In this document: piece by piece, positions 59,113 to 64,000 of the stretch
Numbering within the stretch: position 1 is the stretch's first letter
Layout of the letters: each line of letters begins with the position of its first letter
Origin: Rhizobium sp. BK251
GTDB taxonomy: Bacteria > Pseudomonadota > Alphaproteobacteria > Rhizobiales > Rhizobiaceae
DNA length: 64,000 bases
Reading direction: 5' to 3'
Assembly (NCBI RefSeq): GCF_004345245.1
Contig: NZ_SLUQ01000009.1
Coordinates: 62,001-126,000, forward strand
Translations under genes and position numbers: made by a program
The notes under the pieces: generated by a model
The model's database searches: none
The model's input: the letters and a program-made list of their open reading frames with translations, nothing else
Told to the model about the DNA's origin: nothing

Positions 59113-60407
59113 CAGTTCATCTTGACGATCGACTTGCCGCGCTCGACAAGCTTCTGCGCTGCCTGGTCAACGGTCGTCCGGCCGAATGCAAGCTCGTCGG
59201 CAGTCGGCCGCAGGATCTTCTGGTCGAACTCGGTCGAACCGACAGGAGCCGGCGAAGGATAAACCCCGACCTGATCCTTGAGCAGGTTGATGTATTCGAC
59301 AGTCTGTTTCTCGGTCGGATTGAGCTGCGGCAGGATGGCCTCCCGCACCTTCGGCGACATCGGCACGCCGCGCTCAACACCGAGGATTTTGCCGGCATCA
59401 ACGTCGTTGACGAAGAAGTCGATGAATTTCGCCGCGTCCTCGCCGTGCTCGGTCGTCGCGCCGATGCTCCAGATCAGGGCTGGACGGTAATAGTGGCCCG
59501 AGGGGCCGCCCTTCTCCGCGCGAGGCAGCATGGTGATGTTGAGCTTGTCTTTGACGACGAGCTGATAGCCGACGAGCTGGTTCGAATAGGCCATGCCCAT
59601 CGCCGACTTGCCGAGTGCAAGGCAATTGCTCTCGATCGTGTTCTGGTCGAGGGTCTGCACGTCTGCGGCGACGGTGCCGCCGCGCTGGCGCAGGTCCTCC
59701 CAGTAGCTGAACCATTCCTTGGCGTCGTCGACGCCGAAACCGAGCCCGCCTTCGGCTCCGTAGAGGCTCTTGCCGCGCTGGCGCAGCCAGGCGTCGAAGA
59801 CGTAGTTGTAGCGGGCACCATAGGGACCGCCCCAATAGCTGCGCTTGCCGGCCGCCTTGGTCATCTCGACCGCGATATCACCGTACTCTTTCCACGTCGT
59901 ATCCGGGCCCGGAACCGGGATCCCGGCTTTTTCGAATGCCACGGTATCGACGAAGAGCGCGAAGGAGTTCAGCCCCAGGCCGACGCCCCAGAGCTTGTCG
60001 CCGACGCTCGTCAGCTTCAGCATATCCTTGCCGAATGCATCGACCTTAAGGGTCGCGGGCACAAACTGATCGAGCTGGAGGCAGGCGCCGCGCTTGGAAT
60101 AGTCGGAGATCGTGCTGGGCTCGAGCTGGAAGACGTCGGAGATGTCGCGGCTTCCCATCTGGGTCGCGAGCTTCGTCCAGTAGCCGTCGCCGCTGATCGT
60201 CTCCCCAACGACGGCAACGTCGGGATTCTTCTCGTGGAACAGCTTTATGACCTCGACGGTGCGCTTGTTGCGGTCGTTCGAGCCCCACCACATGGCCCGC
60301 AACTGAGCTTCGGCGGCAAAGGCCGATCGCGAGGCCGAGGCGCCGAAGGCCAGGCCGGCCGCCACCCCTGCTGATCCAATCATGAATGAGCGACGATTCA
60401 GGCGCAT
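59112..60407 (-). CDS. Sugar ABC transporter substrate-binding protein, family 1 (Tat signal)
   Basis: Periplasmic receptor of 431 aa. The N-terminus has a twin-arginine signal (LNRRSFMIGSAG) with cleavage near SAFA-AE. The mature chain (QLRAMWWGSNDRNKRTVEVI) and the WGVGLGLNSFALFVD hinge region belong to the MalE/UgpB-like family. No permease or ATPase gene is visible beside it in the window; they may lie past the right edge or elsewhere. It is divergent from a LacI gene with a DUF2264 enzyme, across a gap with paired TTGCAA sites. Tat export of a sugar receptor is less common than Sec export. Confidence 0.88.
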   Translation of the reverse strand: MRLNRRSFMIGSAGVAAGLAFGASASRSAFAAEAQLRAMWWGSNDRNKRTVEVIKLFHEKNPDVAVVGETISGDGYWTKLATQMGSRDISDVFQLEPSTISDYSKRGACLQLDQFVPATLKVDAFGKDMLKLTSVGDKLWGVGLGLNSFALFVDTVAFEKAGIPVPGPDTTWKEYGDIAVEMTKAAGKRSYWGGPYGARYNYVFDAWLRQRGKSLYGAEGGLGFGVDDAKEWFSYWEDLRQRGGTVAADVQTLDQNTIESNCLALGKSAMGMAYSNQLVGYQLVVKDKLNITMLPRAEKGGPSGHYYRPALIWSIGATTEHGEDAAKFIDFFVNDVDAGKILGVERGVPMSPKVREAILPQLNPTEKQTVEYINLLKDQVGVYPSPAPVGSTEFDQKILRPTADELAFGRTTVDQAAQKLVERGKSIVKMN

Positions 60408-60504
60408 GAGATTCCTCCTACTCTTGCGTGATGGCCCGCGACGATCCTCCGTCGTCCGTTGTTGCAGGCCTTTCCGAGGCGGAATTATGCAACAAACTTT
60501 CCCG

Positions 60505-60533
60505 TTTGCAAGATTTTATATTTTTCTTGCAAA
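60505..60533. promoter_or_regulatory. Paired TTGCAA palindromes, candidate LacI operators
   Basis: TTTGCAAG (60505-60512) and CTTGCAAA (60526-60533) form a perfect inverted repeat, and each contains the palindrome TTGCAA. Their centres are 21 bp apart, two helical turns. A TATAAA on the minus strand lies between them, a possible -10 of the binding-protein gene. The gap has further TGCAAC/GTTGC half-sites. Confidence 0.55.
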
Positions 60534-60562
60534 TTTGCGTTATTTGCATGAAAGTTGCGACT

Positions 60563-61585
60563 ATGAACGAAACGTCACCCAAAAAGCTGCGTCAGGCCGA
60601 TATAGCCACCCGGGCGGGCGTATCCGTGTCCACGGTTTCTCGTGTGCTCGCCAACGAGCCGGGGATCAGCGAACCGATCCGGCGCGAAATCCTCAAGGTC
60701 GCGGGCGATCTCGGCTACCCGATCAAGACCGCGGCGGACAGCACCGCCGGTGGCTTTGCGCTCATCGCCAGCGACAGCGCGACGGGCGGGCTTAGCGTCT
60801 TCTATGAGGGTATCGTCGAGGGCCTCAGGGCCGGTGCCGCGGAGCGCGGAATGCCTTTCGACATCCGCATGGTCCGCGAGGCACGGATGGGCCCCGAAGA
60901 TGTCAGGGAGTATCTGCGGGCGGCGGGCGCCGAGGGCCTGTTTCTGGTCGGCATCGATCCCTCGGAAGAGCTGCGGGCCTGGCTGCTCGAGAGCGGAACG
61001 CCGGCAGTGCTTGTGAACGGCACGGATCCGAAGCTGCAGTTCGACGGCGTATCGCCGTCCAATTTCTTCGGCGCCTATGAGGCGACGAACCGGCTGATTG
61101 CGGCCGGCCATCGCCGCATTCTGCATCTGACCGGCTCGCATCGCCACACGATCCGCGAACGGGTGCGCGGCTTCGAGGCGGCAATTGCCTCCGTGCCTGG
61201 CTGCGAGGGTCGACTTGTCCGGCTTTCCTTCCAGGGGAGCGCCAGCGAGGAGGCCCATGCGATGACCGCCGCCGCGCTCGCCGAGGACGGAGGTTTCACG
61301 GCGGCCTTCTGCATGAACGACTTCATTGCCGTTGGCGCGCTCGAGGCCGCGCTCGAGGCCGGGCGGCGCGTGCCCGATGATTTCGCGATCGTCGGGTTCG
61401 ACGACCTTCCCTGCGCGCTGATGACCAATCCGCCACTTGCCACGATGCGCGTCGACCGCGTCGCTCTCGGCCGCGAGGCGATAAGCCTGATGGCGGCGCG
61501 CCAGCGCGACCGAAAAGCACCGGCGCGACATGTGTGCCACGCAGTTACGTCCGTGCCGGGCGGCACGCTTCCTCCTCAAAGCTGA
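60563..61585 (+). CDS. LacI family transcriptional regulator
   Basis: Regulator of 340 aa. Helix-turn-helix RQADIATRAGVSVSTVSRVL, hinge LGYPIKTAADSTAGGF, then a sugar-binding-like domain (GHRRILHLTGSHRHTIRERV). ATG at 60563 (MNETSPKK) is preferred; an ATG at 60548 would add five residues, and neither has a strong ribosome site. It is divergent from the Tat-exported sugar-binding protein and is followed after 24 nt by the DUF2264 gene, so it probably controls both directions through the TTGCAA sites. Confidence 0.88.
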   Translation: MNETSPKKLRQADIATRAGVSVSTVSRVLANEPGISEPIRREILKVAGDLGYPIKTAADSTAGGFALIASDSATGGLSVFYEGIVEGLRAGAAERGMPFDIRMVREARMGPEDVREYLRAAGAEGLFLVGIDPSEELRAWLLESGTPAVLVNGTDPKLQFDGVSPSNFFGAYEATNRLIAAGHRRILHLTGSHRHTIRERVRGFEAAIASVPGCEGRLVRLSFQGSASEEAHAMTAAALAEDGGFTAAFCMNDFIAVGALEAALEAGRRVPDDFAIVGFDDLPCALMTNPPLATMRVDRVALGREAISLMAARQRDRKAPARHVCHAVTSVPGGTLPPQS

Positions 61586-61609
61586 AAGCTCAAGTGCGAG
61601 AGCCAACCG

Positions 61610-63466
61610 ATGACCTATGACCCCGCCAGCGCAAATCCCCTAGCCGGCAATCCGCTCCGGTCCCGCGCCGACATGACGCGGGGGTTGATCGACCTTTTCA
61701 ATCCTCTCCTTCCTCATTTCTCGAAGGGTAATGCGCGCGTGCGCCTTGACGCGGTCGGTGCTCATTTCGACCGGGCCGCCGCCGATCTGGAGGGTTTCGC
61801 GCGGCCGCTCTGGGGTCTCGCGCCGCTCGGCGCGGGCCATGGCGAATTCGCCCATTGGGGGCGGTATGTCGAGGGGATCATCAACGGAACCGATCCGGCG
61901 CATCCGGAATACTGGGGCACCGTCAATAGTCGTGACCAGCGGATGGTGGAGCTCGCAGCACTTGGTTTTGCACTGGCGCTCGTGCCCGAGGAGATTTGGG
62001 AGCCGCTTGACGCCCGGGCGCGCGACAATCTCGTCGCCTATCTCAAGCACGCCCGTCGTTTCGACTATGCCGACAACAACTGGAAGTTCTTCCGCGTGCT
62101 GGTCGATATTGCCCTCGACCGCCTGGGCGTGGATTTCGATCGGAGCCTCACCGAAACCTATCTCAAGGAACTCGACGGCTTCTACATCGCCGACGGCTGG
62201 TATCGCGACGGCAATGTCAGGCGGGTGGATCACTACATCCCCTTTGCGATGCATTTCTACGGGCTGATCTATTCCCGGCTCGTCGACGACGACCATGCCC
62301 GCCGTTATCGCGAGCGCGCGATCCTCTTCGCCGAGGACTTCCGTCACTGGTTTACCGATGACGGCGCGACGGTCGCCTTCGGCCGCAGTCTCACCTATCG
62401 CTTCGCATGCGCGGGTTTCTGGTCAGCGCTTGCCTTTGCCGGCGTCGAGGCGCTGCCCTGGGGTGAGGTCAAGGGACTTTGCCTGCGGCATCTGAGGTGG
62501 TGGGCGGACAAGCCGATCGCGGACCGGGACGGTGTGCTCTCGATCGGCTACGGCTATCCCAACCTCATGATGTCGGAAAGCTACAATTCCGCCGGTTCTC
62601 CCTACTGGGCCTTCAAGGCGTTCCTGCCGCTGGCGCTCAAGGAAGACCATCCCTTCTGGACCGCCGATGAGGCCCCGCCCTCCCCCGCTTCGACTGTTCG
62701 CCCGCAACCGCATCCGGGCATGGTCACGCTGCGCAGCGGAGAGGACGTCGTTGCCCTGTCCTCCGGCCAGGAGAACCTGCAGATGCGATGCGGGACGGAG
62801 AAATACGCAAAGTTTGCCTATTCCGCCCATTATGGCTTCAGCGTCGAGGTCGACGAGCGCGGCTTTGCCAACGGTGCCTTCGATTCCACGCTCGCCTTCA
62901 GTGAGGATGGCTTGCACTATCGTGTTCGCGAGACGAACGAGGTGGCGAAGCTTGCAGGCGACATACTCTATTCGAAATGGTCGCCCTGGCCGGATGTCCT
63001 GGTCGAGACCTGGCTCATTCCGGCCGCACCATGGCATGTCCGCGTCCACCGGATCGTGACGCCGCGGCCGCTGCAGACAGCCGAAGGAGGATTTGCAATC
63101 GCCAAGCGCGATTTCGATGCCGACACCCTGGCACCGTCGGCCGGTGCGGCCTACGCGCTCGGTGCGGAGGATTTCTCGGGCATCGTCGATCTCGGTTCGT
63201 CTATCGGCCGCGAAGGCATCGTCCAGAAGCCGCCTCCGAACACGAACCTGGTCGTCGCCAAGACTCTTGTGCCGCAATTGCGCGGCACGATACCGGCCGG
63301 CGAGACGATCCTGCGATCGGCCGTGCTCGCGCTCCGCGACAGTGCGGCTGTCTCCGGCCCATGGGCGCGACCACCGCTGGCGCTGGAACTGGTGGAGCTG
63401 CGGCGCCTCATCGAAGAGAGCGGCGTGACGGTCAGCGCGATCCTCGCGCCGGGTCGGATGCCATGA
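61610..63466 (+). CDS. DUF2264 domain protein, probable carbohydrate-active enzyme
   Basis: A 618-aa cytoplasmic protein. The N-terminal 350 residues look like an alpha/alpha toroid (DADNNWKFFRVLVDIALDRL-like segment near residue 155, then DGWYRDGNVRRVDHYIPFAM and SLTYRFACAGFWSALAFAG). The C-terminal part is beta-rich (RCGTEKYAKFAYSAHYGFSV). This matches the DUF2264 family; some members, as far as I recall, are grouped in GH154 with beta-glucuronidase activity, so a uronidase on plant glycans is a reasonable guess. There is no signal peptide. It is in operon with LacI and a D-2-hydroxyacid dehydrogenase, and its stop overlaps that gene by ATGA. Confidence 0.8.
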   Translation: MTYDPASANPLAGNPLRSRADMTRGLIDLFNPLLPHFSKGNARVRLDAVGAHFDRAAADLEGFARPLWGLAPLGAGHGEFAHWGRYVEGIINGTDPAHPEYWGTVNSRDQRMVELAALGFALALVPEEIWEPLDARARDNLVAYLKHARRFDYADNNWKFFRVLVDIALDRLGVDFDRSLTETYLKELDGFYIADGWYRDGNVRRVDHYIPFAMHFYGLIYSRLVDDDHARRYRERAILFAEDFRHWFTDDGATVAFGRSLTYRFACAGFWSALAFAGVEALPWGEVKGLCLRHLRWWADKPIADRDGVLSIGYGYPNLMMSESYNSAGSPYWAFKAFLPLALKEDHPFWTADEAPPSPASTVRPQPHPGMVTLRSGEDVVALSSGQENLQMRCGTEKYAKFAYSAHYGFSVEVDERGFANGAFDSTLAFSEDGLHYRVRETNEVAKLAGDILYSKWSPWPDVLVETWLIPAAPWHVRVHRIVTPRPLQTAEGGFAIAKRDFDADTLAPSAGAAYALGAEDFSGIVDLGSSIGREGIVQKPPPNTNLVVAKTLVPQLRGTIPAGETILRSAVLALRDSAAVSGPWARPPLALELVELRRLIEESGVTVSAILAPGRMP

Positions 63467-64000
63467 CAGGTCCGGCCATCGCCCTTGCCATGGATCCCGC
63501 GAGGACGCAGCATGTCCTGCCGTCGGAACTGCTCGACCGTCTGGCCGGCATCGGGCGGCTGCTCGACCGGCATCCGATGCAACGTTTCGACGACGAGCGG
63601 GCTCGCGAACTTCTCGGGCAGGCAGAGATCCTGATCACCGGCTGGGGCTCGCCCAACGTCGATGCCGGCGTGCTTGCCGGGGCACCCGGCCTGAAGCTGA
63701 TTGCCCATGCCGCCGGCACGGTGAAGGGCCTGCTGGATGGCAGCGTCTTCGACGCCGGGATTGCCGTCAGCCACGCTGCTCAGGCCAACGCACTGCCCGT
63801 CGCGGAGTTCACGCTTGCCGCCATCATCTTCGCGGGCAAGCGCGTCTTCCGCTTCCGCGACCTTTACGCGGCCGACCGGAACCGTGCCCGCGTCTACCCC
63901 ATGCAGGCGGATGTCATCGGAAACTATCGCCGGACGGTCGGCATCGTCGGCGCATCGAGGATTGGCCGGCGCGTGATCGACCTGCTGAAGCCCTTCGACT
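63463..64000 (+). CDS. D-2-hydroxyacid dehydrogenase, C-terminus cut by window edge
   Basis: NAD-dependent dehydrogenase; about 179 N-terminal residues are visible. The catalytic domain begins PAIALAMDPARTQHVLPSEL and contains LIAHAAGTVKGLLD, and the NAD loop GIVGASRIGRRVIDLLKPF starts near residue 160. In the loop the usual GxGxxG reads GASRIG. It overlaps the DUF2264 gene by ATGA and is thus coupled to it. A similar enzyme ends the GHL6-like operon (46813..47763). The missing part should hold the catalytic His. Confidence 0.85.
   Translation, partial: MTGPAIALAMDPARTQHVLPSELLDRLAGIGRLLDRHPMQRFDDERARELLGQAEILITGWGSPNVDAGVLAGAPGLKLIAHAAGTVKGLLDGSVFDAGIAVSHAAQANALPVAEFTLAAIIFAGKRVFRFRDLYAADRNRARVYPMQADVIGNYRRTVGIVGASRIGRRVIDLLKPFD

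Noticed and set aside
1..64000. Search for CRISPR arrays, tRNA or rRNA genes, insertion sequences, phage genes and att sites
   Set aside because: No regularly spaced repeats, no cloverleaf or rRNA sequence recognised, and no transposase or integrase motif in any plausible reading frame.

Overview
The window looks like part of a GC-rich Rhizobiaceae-type genome (Rhizobium, Ensifer, Agrobacterium or a relative). This rests on recognisable families: a bcsN-bcsA-bcsB-bcsZ cellulose cluster, many ABC uptake operons ordered as in rhizobia, a short alphaproteobacterial PilZ module, and a full CtrA box. No rRNA, tRNA, CRISPR, phage or insertion sequence was seen. Most of the window is accessory catabolic DNA: six substrate-binding proteins, each with its own regulator and enzymes.

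Layout. 1-6822: a leftward operon for guanidino or polyamine compounds (ureohydrolase, PotDABC-like transporter, carbon-nitrogen hydrolase cut by the left edge), divergent from a LysR regulator that is followed by an aminotransferase (6848-8020). 8246-10919: a GNAT acetyltransferase, an SBP56/methanethiol-oxidase-like protein and a small membrane protein. 10947-16901: a LacI regulator divergent from a ribose-type sugar ABC operon (binding protein, double ATPase, two permeases). 16913-26035: a GntR regulator divergent from a family-5 (peptide/oligosaccharide type) ABC operon ending in two enolase-superfamily sugar-acid dehydratases, one of them ManD-like. 26156-26941: two small genes of unknown function. 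27226-36009: the cellulose synthesis operon bcsN-bcsA-bcsB-bcsZ plus a TPR protein, with a CtrA box upstream. 36285-39445: a DUF2934 protein, an MFS exporter and a GAF-GGDEF-PilZ diguanylate cyclase.

39564-46488: an arabinoside operon (GH51 arabinofuranosidase, MalK-type ATPase, binding protein, two permeases, ArsR-type regulator). 46813-57634: a second family-5 ABC operon, related to the first but differently arranged. It carries a large putative glycosidase (GHL6-like) and a D-2-hydroxyacid dehydrogenase, and faces a LacI regulator. 57773-59059: a CorC/HlyC-type membrane protein. 59112-64000: a Tat-exported sugar-binding protein divergent from LacI, a DUF2264 protein (possible uronidase/lyase) and a second D-2-hydroxyacid dehydrogenase cut by the right edge.

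How the parts fit. Most loci follow one plan: a regulator, a binding-protein-dependent importer and one to three enzymes for plant-derived sugars, uronic acids or nitrogen compounds. This fits life in soil or on roots. The cellulose operon and the nearby c-di-GMP enzyme fit attachment to surfaces. Five of the six binding-protein genes are followed by a GC-rich hairpin before the next transporter gene. The most novel candidates are the GHL6-like operon (46813-56186) and the DUF2264 locus (59112-64000): each pairs an uncharacterised carbohydrate-active enzyme with a D-2-hydroxyacid dehydrogenase and dedicated transport and regulation.
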